Below, piece after piece: positions 36,833-45,580 of a stretch of DNA of 64,000 nucleotides (positions are counted from its first letter, which is position 1; every line of letters begins with the position of its first letter). The notes beneath the pieces are model-generated. The model ran no database searches. It was not told where the DNA came from and was given only the letters and a program-made list of their open reading frames with translations. Both the position numbers and the translations under genes were made by a program. Origin of the DNA: Leptospira inadai serovar Lyme str. 10 (GTDB lineage Bacteria; Spirochaetota; Leptospiria; Leptospirales; Leptospiraceae); assembly GCF_000243675.2 (NCBI RefSeq), contig NZ_AHMM02000025.1, positions 62,001 to 126,000 of the forward strand, read 5' to 3'.

Positions 36833-37249
36833 TTATAGGAATGTGAGAAAAAATAAGACCCACATCGACGCTAATATGATTGTACTCGCTGTGAACAAAC
36901 CCAAGCGACAAAAAAGATGATTAAACGTTAAGTGAACGAGACTATGCAAGATTCGTAAAATTACGTACGCCCAGGCCAAAACAAGATTCGTAAGATTTAC
37001 GGAATTCGCAACGTACAGAATCGTGCAAATCACGTAAAATAGCATCGGCGCTTCCAATAAATTCATATAATTCCGGTTCGGAATGGACACCCAAGAAGGA
37101 ACTCTTTTGGACTCTCCGTATTTAAAATCTTTCGCAGTGACTTTTCCTAAAATCGCCGCTTTAAACCGTCGGATAGGAATGAGTAACAGTACGAAAAAAG
37201 TAAGAAAGCCTAGAGCTCCCACCGGAAATAGAATTAAATGATTTTGCAT
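36833..37249 (-). CDS. MAPEG-family membrane protein
   Basis: 138 residues and four membrane helices: LGFLTFFVLLLIPIRRFKAA, then a charged loop, YMNLLEAPMLFYVICTILY, AWAYVILRILHSLVHLTFNH and a terminal helix. The R-x-x-H-S-L-x-H and N-x-x-E-A-P motifs are MAPEG hallmarks (glutathione- and eicosanoid-related membrane proteins). Bacterial members have unclear substrates. It is isolated in 660 bases of its own. Confidence 0.88.
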   Translation of the reverse strand: MQNHLILFPVGALGFLTFFVLLLIPIRRFKAAILGKVTAKDFKYGESKRVPSWVSIPNRNYMNLLEAPMLFYVICTILYVANSVNLTNLVLAWAYVILRILHSLVHLTFNHLFCRLGLFTASTIILASMWVLFFLTFL

Positions 37250-37759
37250 ATTCGCGTTTGCCTCTCAGCGACCGTCTCCTAACGATCCGTAAAACGCAAC
37301 CGTAACGTCCGATACAATAACGTCATCCGGAAATCGTTCTTAGCGAGAATTTGACATTTTTTCTTTCGATGGAAAAAAAGCGAGTCCCTCTATTTGCAGA
37401 TCCGCGTATGATATTTCTGAATACGAATTAGAAACGGGGCGATCGACCTCGTTTCGAAGTTTGAAATCCGAAATTAAAGTGACATCATTCTGTGAAAAAT
37501 TGGGCAAAATAACTTTCCTACCGCTTAACAAAAAGGAAGGTAGAATCAAAGATGCGTTTGACAATCGGGAAAGGTCACTTTAAATATCGTAGCCTTCTTA
37601 CATTCGGAATCGGTTCCGGTGAAAGATCGCCAATGTGCAGGTCAAAAACCTATTTAAGGTCCTGGATGTAGGATGAATATTTTATTCGAAACTTTAATAA
37701 TGATTCGATCCAAGCGAAATGTTTAATCGGAAACGAATAAAACTCATGAGGTAAACGCC
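37250..37759. other. Intergenic stretch of 510 bases, no gene seen
   Basis: Upstream region of both the MAPEG gene and the small lipoprotein gene. A minus-strand open frame (37340-37564) has no recognisable sequence or start signal. The AT-rich text near 37680-37750 probably holds the promoter of the downstream genes, but I cannot fix the boxes. Confidence 0.4.
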
Positions 37760-37945
37760 ATGCGCCGTCGTTTAAGTTACTTAATCATAGGAATACTTCT
37801 GTTCCTATCCGCGTGTAATCTAATGCACAAGAGTGATAACAATCAAAATGCAATGTTTCTGCTTTTAGCCGCGATATTGAATAGCAACACTTGTCAGAAT
37901 CAATCCGGTCTTGTGATTTGTATTCCGCCCGGCGTCACGAAGTAA
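37760..37945 (+). CDS. Small lipoprotein
   Basis: 61 residues. Leader MRRRLSYLIIGILLFLSAC with lipobox LSAC (Cys19) and a short tail of about 42 residues with two further Cys. ATG 37760 has GAGG upstream. It is followed after 13 bases by a secreted protein and then a di-haem peroxidase, probably one operon. Function unknown. Confidence 0.7.
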   Translation: MRRRLSYLIIGILLFLSACNLMHKSDNNQNAMFLLLAAILNSNTCQNQSGLVICIPPGVTK

Positions 37946-37958
37946 TCGCGAGAATCGT

Positions 37959-39167
37959 ATGAAACTAAAAATCATCACAACTCTCGTCGTTATTTTTTTC
38001 GCGCTCGGGTTCTCCGTCCATTTAACGCGGCAAAACCAATCTTCCGGAATCGTGATAAAAATTCCGGACTTGGAAAAATTGGACGCAGTATTGAAAACGA
38101 TGGCTACGGGAGAACCGCATTTTGTAACCTCGCAATCTTCCTGGAAAATAGTTCTCGATGGACCCGGAAAAGTCGAGGCGACTACCGCGTCCGACTGGGA
38201 GGCCGTACGGCAATCCGCGACATGGGCAAACGGAAATTCGACGATGGCGGACCAGATCATTATGGCCCTAAAAAAAACGGGGGTTTTGAACAACTCGGGG
38301 AGTTTTCAATCCACGACCAACCTGAACGGGGTTCCATTCAAAATAAAATTGCAAACCGGAGCCGCTTGCGGGACTTCCTGCCAAAATATTTCCTCTTCTG
38401 CATATACCGGTACGAAGAATTTCCTGAATCGATTTAAGATCTGGAGAGCCAGCGACGGACAGGACGCTCTAGAATTACTTTTCGATGATGTAAGTACTCC
38501 GAATACCACGAACGGTGTCTTATTGACCTACCGGATCGGAGTCCTAAACTCTACCCTTTCCGATAATCCGAATTTGTTGGTGGAAAGTTATATCTATGGA
38601 GCTTCTCCGAGTCGTAGGCAGACTTATTCTTGGGCGGCTCCGTTCTGGCTTTCGGGAACGAAGGCGGCGACTACTTCCGATAGGGGCCGAGTGATTTTGG
38701 AAGAGATGACACTCGGAATGCAAGGTGGAGGAATGGCGACCGGAATCTGCGTAAGAATCGCCGCAAGAACCGTCTCGATGACTACCGTTTGCGGAACCAA
38801 TAACCATTACTACGCTCTCGCTTACGGCCAAAAGACTGTGAGTAATTTTGAGACCACAGCTCTTTCCGGTGTCGCAATCAATAGCATGACGACCAACGGT
38901 ACTATCTGCGGTTTTGATGTTCTGAAATTCGGAATCTTTAACGGGGGCGGATTCATCATGGATAATCTGACTTCCGGAACGATTCCGACAGGATATCCGG
39001 AACCTTCTAGCGGCGGCGGTTACCCCGGAGTCCAGACTCTCTTTAATAAACTTGGCACGGCACCGAACGGTACCGGAACTTACGACGATACTCAAAAGGC
39101 AACGATCGATACCGGTATGGGAAGTTCGATAAGTCTTCATCCTTCCGGCGAAACGGTTCCATTTTAA
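37959..39167 (+). CDS. Secreted hypothetical protein
   Basis: 402 residues, family not recognised. An N-terminal hydrophobic leader (MKLKIITTLVVIFFALGFSV) is followed by a Ser/Thr/Gly-rich, probably beta-rich body. Cys pairs ACGTSC and ICVR/VCG may form disulfides. It ends 11 bases before the cytochrome c peroxidase-like gene, which suggests the two act together at the cell surface or periplasm. Confidence 0.7.
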   Translation: MKLKIITTLVVIFFALGFSVHLTRQNQSSGIVIKIPDLEKLDAVLKTMATGEPHFVTSQSSWKIVLDGPGKVEATTASDWEAVRQSATWANGNSTMADQIIMALKKTGVLNNSGSFQSTTNLNGVPFKIKLQTGAACGTSCQNISSSAYTGTKNFLNRFKIWRASDGQDALELLFDDVSTPNTTNGVLLTYRIGVLNSTLSDNPNLLVESYIYGASPSRRQTYSWAAPFWLSGTKAATTSDRGRVILEEMTLGMQGGGMATGICVRIAARTVSMTTVCGTNNHYYALAYGQKTVSNFETTALSGVAINSMTTNGTICGFDVLKFGIFNGGGFIMDNLTSGTIPTGYPEPSSGGGYPGVQTLFNKLGTAPNGTGTYDDTQKATIDTGMGSSISLHPSGETVPF

Positions 39168-39178
39168 CTCCATAAAGA

Positions 39179-40396
39179 ATGTTTAAATTACCTCGAGTAT
39201 TTGCGGGCGCGGGCATCCTTCTGCTCGCGTTTTTATTTTTTTCCTGCTCCAAAATGCGGACCTTCATGGAAGAGGGCAGATTTTGCTCCGATTATGATTA
39301 CGGGCTGGTGGAATCGGCCTCGGCTCCTCCGCATCCTCCCGATGTCTGTGTGACTCCGGAAACCGTCAAGCTGGGTCGATTTCTTTTCTACGACGTAAAT
39401 CTTTCAAAAGGAAAAAACCAATCTTGCGCGAGCTGTCACAAACAAAATTTAGGTTTTTCGGACGGCCTGACTCGCGCGATCGGTTCGACAGGTCGAGTTC
39501 ATCCGCGCAATTCGATTGCGATCGCAAATGCAGGATACTTTTCCCCTTACACTTGGTCGAATCCGACTTTGAAACGCTTGGACAATCAGACTCTAGTTCC
39601 TTTTTTTTCCGAGAATACCGCAACTACCATCGAAGAGCTTGCAATCAGCGGAATCGAACACGTCGTTGCGGCCCGTTTGCAATCCGATCCGAAATATGTA
39701 GCAATGTTTGCGGAAGCATTCGGAGAGAATACGATCGATGTGATTCATATCGCTCGCGCGATCGCCGCATTCGAAGTCACTATGATTTCGGATCAGTCCC
39801 CTTTCGATAGAAACGCGATGACCTCCTCCGCAATCCGAGGAAAGCGGATCTTCGAGTCCGAAATCGGCGGCTGCTATCATTGTCATGGAGGGAAAAATTT
39901 CAATATTGATGATACGCTTGGTATTCTTAGTTTTCAGAATATAGGTTTGTACAACGTTCGGAACAAAGGAGACTATCCCGATCAGGCTCTGCACGGCCCC
40001 GCGGCGGCATTACAAACTCAAGGCCTCTCTCAAACGTCGGGTAAAGAAACGGATCGAGGAAAATTCAGAACTCCTTCTCTTAGAAACGTCGCAGTTACGG
40101 CTCCGTATATGCACGACGGGAGCCTCAAAACCCTTCGGGAAGTAATAGAAGTTTTCAATGCGGGAGGAAGGAATATTACTACGGGGCCGTTTGCGGGAGA
40201 CGGTAGGAAGAATCCCCACAAGGACCCTCGAATACGCCAGCTCGATTTGACCGAGATGCAAAAAAGCGATTTGATCGAATTTTTAAAGTCTCTTACTGAC
40301 GATTGTTATCTGACAGACCCTAGACTCAGCGATCCGAACCTGTCGAAGCCGATTCAACCGGACTATTGTCGAACCATTTCTACCGACCGGCAATAA
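39179..40396 (+). CDS. Di-haem cytochrome c peroxidase/MauG-family lipoprotein
   Basis: 405 residues. Lipoprotein leader FLFFSC (Cys23). Two haem c sites: C83-A-S-C86-H87 and C232-Y-H-C235-H236. Other family text: RFLFYDVNLSKG, NSIAIANAGYFSPYTWSN, FRTPSLRNVAVTAPYMHDGS with the distal Met, and LREVIEVFNAGG. It could detoxify peroxide or oxidise a partner protein (MauG mode). Its own operon contains two secreted unknowns that are candidates for substrates. Confidence 0.92.
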   Translation: MFKLPRVFAGAGILLLAFLFFSCSKMRTFMEEGRFCSDYDYGLVESASAPPHPPDVCVTPETVKLGRFLFYDVNLSKGKNQSCASCHKQNLGFSDGLTRAIGSTGRVHPRNSIAIANAGYFSPYTWSNPTLKRLDNQTLVPFFSENTATTIEELAISGIEHVVAARLQSDPKYVAMFAEAFGENTIDVIHIARAIAAFEVTMISDQSPFDRNAMTSSAIRGKRIFESEIGGCYHCHGGKNFNIDDTLGILSFQNIGLYNVRNKGDYPDQALHGPAAALQTQGLSQTSGKETDRGKFRTPSLRNVAVTAPYMHDGSLKTLREVIEVFNAGGRNITTGPFAGDGRKNPHKDPRIRQLDLTEMQKSDLIEFLKSLTDDCYLTDPRLSDPNLSKPIQPDYCRTISTDRQ

Positions 40397-40485
40397 TTAT
40401 CTTCCCGACCTAAATTACGACGTTCGGCTCTTGGAAATCACTTGCAGGACCCGGCGTCGGCGAGCTAACCTGAAATTCGATCTCC

Positions 40486-40881
40486 ATGCGAAACTGCGGC
40501 ATTATAACGATTCTTTTATTTACTCTGGCGCTATTGCCCCTCTCGGGAATAGTTTCTTCGCAACCCGCCGATTTAGAAACGGAGATCAATGCATTACTAT
40601 CTACGTTGGATTCCTGCAACGGTTGCGTCTTTATCCGTAACGGATCCGAGCATACCGTGCAGGAAGCAAAAGCTCATCTTTTAAGAAAATACGAGGCGAC
40701 TAAGGGAAGAATTAAAACGACGGAGGACTTTATCGTCGGATTAGCTAGCAAATCTTCCGTCACCGGAATCCCTTATAAAATCCGATTCCCCGACGGTACG
40801 GAAATGCCGTCGGAAAAGTGGTTAACGGGTCAGTTAACGAAACTAAGAAAGTCGACTTCTCCGGCTAAAAAAAGTCGGTAA
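40486..40881 (+). CDS. DUF5329-like periplasmic protein
   Basis: 131 residues with signal peptide (ITILLFTLALLPLSGIVSSQ). The body matches DUF5329 (YfeK-like) in style: LLSTLDSCNGCVFIRNGSEH, EAKAHLLRKY, TTEDFIVGLASKSSVTGIPY and IRFPDG. Function unknown in the family. It lies 89 bases downstream of the peroxidase gene, same strand. Confidence 0.75.
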   Translation: MRNCGIITILLFTLALLPLSGIVSSQPADLETEINALLSTLDSCNGCVFIRNGSEHTVQEAKAHLLRKYEATKGRIKTTEDFIVGLASKSSVTGIPYKIRFPDGTEMPSEKWLTGQLTKLRKSTSPAKKSR

Positions 40882-40957
40882 ATCGATCGACGGATTGTAA
40901 CCGAAAAGTAATCAGCCTCTCACGGAATAGTTACAATGCTTTCGTACTATTAGAGCG

Positions 40958-42193
40958 ATGTTTTCCGAGGTATATCCAAAAACTTTCATAAATAGACATC
41001 CTTTGCGGATATTAGTCGTTACGGAAACTTTTCCGCCCGAAATCAACGGAGTTTCCAAAACCTTACATCGAATGTTAAGCGACTTATTGCAACGGGGACA
41101 CGAAATCATTTTAGTACGCCCCCGTCAAAGTTTCGACGATATGGCGACGGCAAACGGTAACTATCGAGAAGTTCTCGTAAGAGGGGCAAAAATTCCGTTT
41201 TACGAAGGCCTTAGGTTCGGCTTTCCGGAAAAAAGACTTCTTAGAAGATTAATGCAATATGAGAAACCCGATCTAGTCCACGTCGTAACCGAGGGTCCGT
41301 TAGGGTTATCCGCCGTGAGGGCGGCGAGGCATTTAAAGTTGCCGGTTGTCAGCGATTTCAGAACCAATTTCCATTCGTATGCGAGATATTATAAAGTCGG
41401 CTTTATCGGCAAACTCGTTCATTCCTACTTGCGCAGTCTACATAACTTGACTCATGCTACGCTTGCACCGACGGCTCAGATCGTGGCGCAACTCACCGCT
41501 TCGGGCTATAACAACGTAAAGGTGGTCGCTCGAGGAATCGATACCGCTCTATTCCATCCTGCCCGAAAAGATTCCAAATTGCGGAAAGAATGGGGTCTCT
41601 CTCAATCGGATTTGGCGGTCCTATATGTAGGCAGATTGGCTCCGGAGAAGAATTTAGATCTATTGGTAAAATCCTTCCGCAAGCTTCAAACGAAAGAACC
41701 TAAGGCTAAATTGATATTAGTGGGAGACGGTCCATCGCGGGATAAGCTAAAAGCTGAAAATCCTGATTTCTTTTTTTCGGGAATGAGGAAGGGAGAGGAC
41801 CTAGCTCGGCATTATGCTAGCGGCGATTTATTTCTATTTCCCAGCTTAACCGAGACTTTCGGAAATGTGGTGATGGAAGCAATGGCATCGGGCCTACCGA
41901 TCGTTGCATACGATTATGCTGCGGCAAGAGAATACCTTTCTCACGGAAAGTCGGCGCTGCTACCTGCATTCGATAAAGAAGATGAATTTGCGGAGCATGC
42001 CTGTATTCTTGCAGAGAATCGAAGTCTGGCAAAAAAAATAGGAGTTCGAGCACGCAAAGCCGCCGAATCATGCAGTTGGGAAGATGTTGCCGATACTCTT
42101 GAATCGGTTTATGCGGAATTCGGAAAAGCGAAGCCCAAGAAATCGAAGTCCAGAAAAAGTGCAAAATTGAAAGTTGCGATCGGCCGCGCGTAA
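40958..42193 (+). CDS. GT4-family glycosyltransferase (mannosyl/glycolipid type)
   Basis: 411 residues, GT-B fold. The N terminus ILVVTETFPPEINGVSKTLH is the pattern of GDP-mannose- or UDP-glucose-dependent glycolipid transferases. VLYVGRLAPEKNLDLLVKSF and FPSLTETFGNVVMEAMASG carry the nucleotide-sugar binding residues (E-x7-E). The tail is Lys/Ser-rich and probably membrane-associating. Sugar and acceptor unknown. Confidence 0.87.
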   Translation: MFSEVYPKTFINRHPLRILVVTETFPPEINGVSKTLHRMLSDLLQRGHEIILVRPRQSFDDMATANGNYREVLVRGAKIPFYEGLRFGFPEKRLLRRLMQYEKPDLVHVVTEGPLGLSAVRAARHLKLPVVSDFRTNFHSYARYYKVGFIGKLVHSYLRSLHNLTHATLAPTAQIVAQLTASGYNNVKVVARGIDTALFHPARKDSKLRKEWGLSQSDLAVLYVGRLAPEKNLDLLVKSFRKLQTKEPKAKLILVGDGPSRDKLKAENPDFFFSGMRKGEDLARHYASGDLFLFPSLTETFGNVVMEAMASGLPIVAYDYAAAREYLSHGKSALLPAFDKEDEFAEHACILAENRSLAKKIGVRARKAAESCSWEDVADTLESVYAEFGKAKPKKSKSRKSAKLKVAIGRA

Positions 42194-42234
42194 TCGGAAT
42201 TTCCTCGGAATAATATTAAAAATTCTTTTTTTGC

Positions 42235-42263
42235 TTGTACTTTCTTTTTAATTCCCATAATGA
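42235..42263 (+). promoter_or_regulatory. Candidate sigma70-type promoter
   Basis: TTGTAC, 17-base spacer, TAATGA, about 30 bases ahead of a small reading frame with its own Shine-Dalgarno. Upstream of it is a T-rich tract following the glycosyltransferase gene. Confidence 0.4.
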
Positions 42264-42294
42264 CGGGCATTCCACGGCAAGGAGTTAGAAGCCT

Positions 42295-42453
42295 ATGCTG
42301 AAGTTTCCCGGATACAAACCCGAACGAAACCTTTCCGTCTCTAAACGAGAAAAATACCTACCTCTCTCCAAAATTTCCCACAGAACATCGCATCCTCGAC
42401 AAAAACGCTTTCGGCAAAGAAATCGGGAAAAAAGGCAGACTAACAACCCGTAG
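42295..42453 (+). CDS. Possible small basic protein
   Basis: 52 codons, ATG 42295 with AAGGAG 10 bases upstream and a promoter-like pair at 42235. The product is rich in Arg and Lys (KRFRQRNREKRQ near the C terminus) with no hydrophobic core. It may be a nucleic-acid-binding peptide, a leader, or a chance frame; without homologues I give it low weight. Confidence 0.35.
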   Translation: MLKFPGYKPERNLSVSKREKYLPLSKISHRTSHPRQKRFRQRNREKRQTNNP

Positions 42454-42473
42454 AAAGTGTACTATGTTTTTTC

Positions 42474-42836
42474 ATGGAAAACATTGACGCTAAAACGATT
42501 AGCCTTTGGATCATGGCGACGCTCTATACGATGGGCGGCATTCTCCATTTCGTGATTCCCAAGTTTTACTTGAGAATCATGCCCCCATGGATCCCTTATC
42601 ACAAATTTATAATTCGGTTCAGCGGCATCGCGGAAATTCTATTGGGATTGGGATTATTCTTTCCTCAGACAAGATCCTTTGCCGCTTGGGGAATTATTCT
42701 TTTGCTTATCGCCGTATTTCCTGCAAACGTATACCATTATCAATCAAGAACAAAACGAGATCCGCCTGCCCCCCTACTTATCCTTAGGCTACCGTTACAA
42801 TTGGTTTTAATTTACTGGGCATACATTTACACTTGA
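42474..42836 (+). CDS. DoxX-like small membrane protein
   Basis: 120 residues, four membrane helices: LWIMATLYTMGGILHFVIP, FSGIAEILLGLGLFFPQT, AWGIILLLIAVFPANVYHYQ and LRLPLQLVLIYWAYIYT. It resembles DoxX/COG4270 proteins of unknown function (quinone- or thiosulfate-linked in some). It lies between a possible small frame and the riboswitch region. Confidence 0.75.
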   Translation: MENIDAKTISLWIMATLYTMGGILHFVIPKFYLRIMPPWIPYHKFIIRFSGIAEILLGLGLFFPQTRSFAAWGIILLLIAVFPANVYHYQSRTKRDPPAPLLILRLPLQLVLIYWAYIYT

Positions 42837-42844
42837 TTTTGTTC

Positions 42845-42877
42845 GCGTATCGGACCCTGCCATTTGTTCCGATACGC
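42845..42877 (+). terminator. Perfect 10-bp hairpin after the DoxX-like gene
   Basis: GCGTATCGGA and TCCGATACGC with a 13-base loop, 8 bases after the stop codon. The poly-U tract is weak (CTAGACTTT), so termination efficiency is uncertain. Confidence 0.5.
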
Positions 42878-43094
42878 CTAGACTTTCAGCGAGAAAGACG
42901 GGTGAAATTCCCGCGAAGACCTAGAACCATAATCGTTCTCTCTTCGTATCGCTTCACTGAATCAAGAATAGTAAGGCCGGATCTTCCCAGCAATTTATCG
43001 ATCTCGAAGCCGTGGTTCGCTTTTTTTAAGAAGATACCTAAAAAAATTCTATACAAAATCTCGAAGTTCGGTATAGGCTGGCGACACAGACAGT

Positions 43095-43252
43095 TTCTAT
43101 AGGAACGCAAGTGTTTCGCACTTGCGGAAGACGGTGAGATTCCGTCACGGTACCCGCCGCTGTAAGAGGGACGAAAGGAGCAGTAAGCCACTGGGAAAAC
43201 CTGGGAAGGCGCTCTAAGTAGGATGAACTCGAGTCAGAAGACGCCCTATTAA
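43095..43252 (+). ncRNA. Cobalamin riboswitch aptamer
   Basis: Conserved text in order: CGCAAGTG hairpin, GACGGTGAGATTCCGTCACG, GCCGCTGTAA, the B12 box AGCCACTG (43186-43193), CTGGGAAGGCG, GATGAACTCGAGTCAGAAGA and CGCCC closing. It precedes the cobalt transport gene cbtB by about 140 bases and reads in the operon direction. Cobalamin binding would repress the whole 18.5-kb unit. Confidence 0.93.
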
Positions 43253-43338
43253 AACCCTGAGTGAGGAATCCGCTTCGGAATTAAAGCCGATTCCCGCGAT
43301 AAGCACATTACAACATAGCAAAGTAGGATGTAGAATTT

Positions 43339-43389
43339 TTCTCGCCTTAGCTTTGCACATAACATCGATTATACGTAATCTAAGGAGAA
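43339..43389 (+). promoter_or_regulatory. Predicted Shine-Dalgarno-sequestering stem of the riboswitch
   Basis: TTCTCGCCTTAG (43339-43350) can pair with CTAAGGAGAA (43380-43389), which is the cbtB Shine-Dalgarno, leaving a 2-base GC bulge. An overlapping alternative, GCAAAG (43318-43323) with CTTTGC (43351-43356), could compete. This suggests translational control; folding was done by eye. Confidence 0.5.
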
Positions 43390-43393
43390 TTCT

Positions 43394-43579
43394 ATGCCGG
43401 CAATTTCCCTAGGAAGAAATCAAACTCGAAGGGTTTCATCGTTTCTTCGCCCTTTATTCCTCTTAGGAATAATAACATTTTCCGTTTTTTTAGTGTACTT
43501 GATCGGATTAGAACCGATGCCGGCAGTTCATGATACGTTTCATGATCTTCGCCATAGCGCCGGATTTCCATGTCATTAA
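43394..43579 (+). CDS. cbtB: Cobalt transporter subunit CbtB
   Basis: 61 residues: one membrane helix (LFLLGIITFSVFLVYLIGLE) and a His-rich C-terminal metal motif HDTFHDLRHSAGFPCH, the CbtB hallmark. It works with CbtA in cobalt uptake for B12 synthesis. First gene after the riboswitch; ATG 43394 sits behind TAAGGAG. Confidence 0.92.
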   Translation: MPAISLGRNQTRRVSSFLRPLFLLGIITFSVFLVYLIGLEPMPAVHDTFHDLRHSAGFPCH

Positions 43580-44370
43580 CTAGATGGGAACTTTTGCTTT
43601 CCTTTTGCAAAAAAGGATGTAAGTCGGGACTTCTTGCAGGATCCCTATGGGGGTTGCTTTTCCTTTTTTTTACGAGTCCTTTAATTTGGGAAGCGGAAGT
43701 CTATGAAGAAAAAGGAAACCATCATCATATTCAGGAAACCTTACATTCTCGGAGCCATGACGAAGGGCGATTCGATTTACCGGAAAATCTAAAACGACAG
43801 TTAGTCCCGACCGTTATAGGCTGTACCCTTCTTGGTGGGGCCTTCGGAAGTATAGTATCCGTATTTTTAGGAATGGGCTTCTCTTTCGGGTTCCTTACTC
43901 GAAACTTTTTCGAGTCGCCGATCCGTTCTGCAATTCCAACGGGACTAATCTGTTTCTTAGTATTCCATGGAATCCCATCTTTCTTTAATCCGCCCGAACT
44001 TCCCGGAGTAATAGGGAGTGAGGACAGCTTTACTTCGCGCCAGTATCTATGGATTCAATCCGTAGCTTGCTCCGTCGTAGGAGTTTTAGTTTATCTCGTA
44101 CTATCTTCCGGGGAGTCCGGAAGAATCGTTAAGATCTTCGGATCTTTATTAGGAATTTTAATAGCACTCCTTCCGCTTTTGAGCGGAACCAGCCCTGAGA
44201 CGATAAGTTCTCCCGTGCCGATGGAATTACGTTCCCGTTTTATATATTACAGTTTAACGATAAACTTTATTTTTTGGTTAAGTTTAACGATACAAATTTT
44301 TCTGCGATCGGCCAAAGACAAAACGATCGACACCTACCGAATACGAAATGAGGAAATCGTTATACAATGA
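43570..44370 (+). CDS. cbtA: Cobalt transporter subunit CbtA
   Basis: 266 residues with about five or six membrane helices and an extracytoplasmic loop rich in His (EKGNHHHIQETLHSRSHDEG). It overlaps cbtB by 10 bases and cbiX by 4. Pairing with CbtB and position under the B12 riboswitch support cobalt uptake; no CbiMNQO genes are present in the window. Confidence 0.88.
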   Translation: MSLTRWELLLSFCKKGCKSGLLAGSLWGLLFLFFTSPLIWEAEVYEEKGNHHHIQETLHSRSHDEGRFDLPENLKRQLVPTVIGCTLLGGAFGSIVSVFLGMGFSFGFLTRNFFESPIRSAIPTGLICFLVFHGIPSFFNPPELPGVIGSEDSFTSRQYLWIQSVACSVVGVLVYLVLSSGESGRIVKIFGSLLGILIALLPLLSGTSPETISSPVPMELRSRFIYYSLTINFIFWLSLTIQIFLRSAKDKTIDTYRIRNEEIVIQ

Positions 44371-45569
44371 TTTCTTCGCGTTCGGATAAGCTTGGGCTTT
44401 TAATCGTAGGACACGGAAGTCGTGAACCGCGATCAAACCGAGAATTCGAGCGTTTTGTCGAAGAATACTCGCTTCATAGACCTGATTTGGAAATTCGGCA
44501 TGCATACATCGAACTTGCTAAACCGGAATTTAAGACGGAGCTAAGAGAATTCGCGCGAACAAATTCCACCATTCTGATACTTCCCCTATTTTTATTCTCT
44601 GCAGGGCATACCAAAAACGATATCCCTCTAATTCTCGACGAAGTCGGAAGAGAATTTCCAACCGTAAAACTAATACCTACCAATTGCATAGGAGTGCATC
44701 CGACGATGCTGGAACTCCTACATACTCGCGCTTCCTTTATTATAAATAGGAAAGAGGGAATTCCCAAAAAAAGAGGAGTAATCATAGTTAGTCGAGGTTC
44801 CTCCGATGCGGACGCGAATTCCGAGTTCTATAAGCTAGTTCGTTTATTCGAAGAAAGTAATGAATATAGTTTCGTAATACCTTCTTTCGTCGGTATTACG
44901 AAACCTCTTTTATCGGATAGCTTGGAAGTCGCCGCAAAGCTAAGACCGGAAGAATTACTGATCCTTCCTTACTTTCTCTTCGGCGGTAGATTGATCGGAT
45001 CGATCGAGGAAAAGCTGGAACTTTTTACCGACAAGTTTCCCTGGATCAAATCGACTCTAGCTCCACATTTCGGATCGGATCCGTCCATTTTCAAAGTTCT
45101 AAACGACAGGATCAAGGAAGCTATTTCCGGAAACGGAGTTCTTCCCTGCGCGACCTGCGAATACAGAGAGCAGCTTCCCGGATTGACGAGCAAAGTCGGA
45201 GGTTTGAAAGCCTTGCTATGGAGCGTCAGACATATGGAGACTCATTCCCAGGCGGCTCCGCATGAGTTTCCGCACAGAAATATCCAAAAGCATATATTAG
45301 TTTGTGATAATATAGATTGTTCGACCCGAGGAAGTGTTGCTTTAATCGCTAAGCTGCGATCGGAGATAAAGAAAACGGGTAAGCAAAAGGATTTTCGCGT
45401 CACTCGGGCTTCCTGCCTCGGTCGTTGCGGAGAAGGTCCGTCTTTAGTGGTCTATCCGGACGGAATATGGTATCAGGGTGTCGGTGAAACGGACGCCCCG
45501 GAAATAGTTAGAGATCATTTGTTAAACGATCGGATCGTCTCAAGATTAGTCGATTCGATAATGCAATAG
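44367..45569 (+). CDS. cbiX: Sirohydrochlorin cobaltochelatase CbiX fused to a [2Fe-2S] thioredoxin-like domain
   Basis: 400 residues. It inserts Co2+ into sirohydrochlorin, the first committed step of the anaerobic route. Two CbiX half-domains: the first keeps IVGHGSREP and LFLFSAGHTKND with metal-binding His residues, while the second has IVSRGSSDADANS with Arg where the first His stands. After a CATC motif, the last ~110 residues form a ferredoxin-like module: VCDNIDCSTRGS and ASCLGRCGEGPS, four Cys spaced as in thioredoxin-like [2Fe-2S] proteins. Start ATG overlaps the cbtA stop. Confidence 0.92.
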   Translation: MISSRSDKLGLLIVGHGSREPRSNREFERFVEEYSLHRPDLEIRHAYIELAKPEFKTELREFARTNSTILILPLFLFSAGHTKNDIPLILDEVGREFPTVKLIPTNCIGVHPTMLELLHTRASFIINRKEGIPKKRGVIIVSRGSSDADANSEFYKLVRLFEESNEYSFVIPSFVGITKPLLSDSLEVAAKLRPEELLILPYFLFGGRLIGSIEEKLELFTDKFPWIKSTLAPHFGSDPSIFKVLNDRIKEAISGNGVLPCATCEYREQLPGLTSKVGGLKALLWSVRHMETHSQAAPHEFPHRNIQKHILVCDNIDCSTRGSVALIAKLRSEIKKTGKQKDFRVTRASCLGRCGEGPSLVVYPDGIWYQGVGETDAPEIVRDHLLNDRIVSRLVDSIMQ

Positions 45570-45580
45570 GAGAAATATAA

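Noticed and set aside
37340..37564. Minus-strand frame of 74 codons
   Set aside because: Starts at TTG without ribosome site and shows no recognisable sequence.
42833..43102. Plus-strand frame of 89 codons before the riboswitch
   Set aside because: It runs through a hairpin and into the aptamer; composition is Arg/Phe/Lys-rich chance text.
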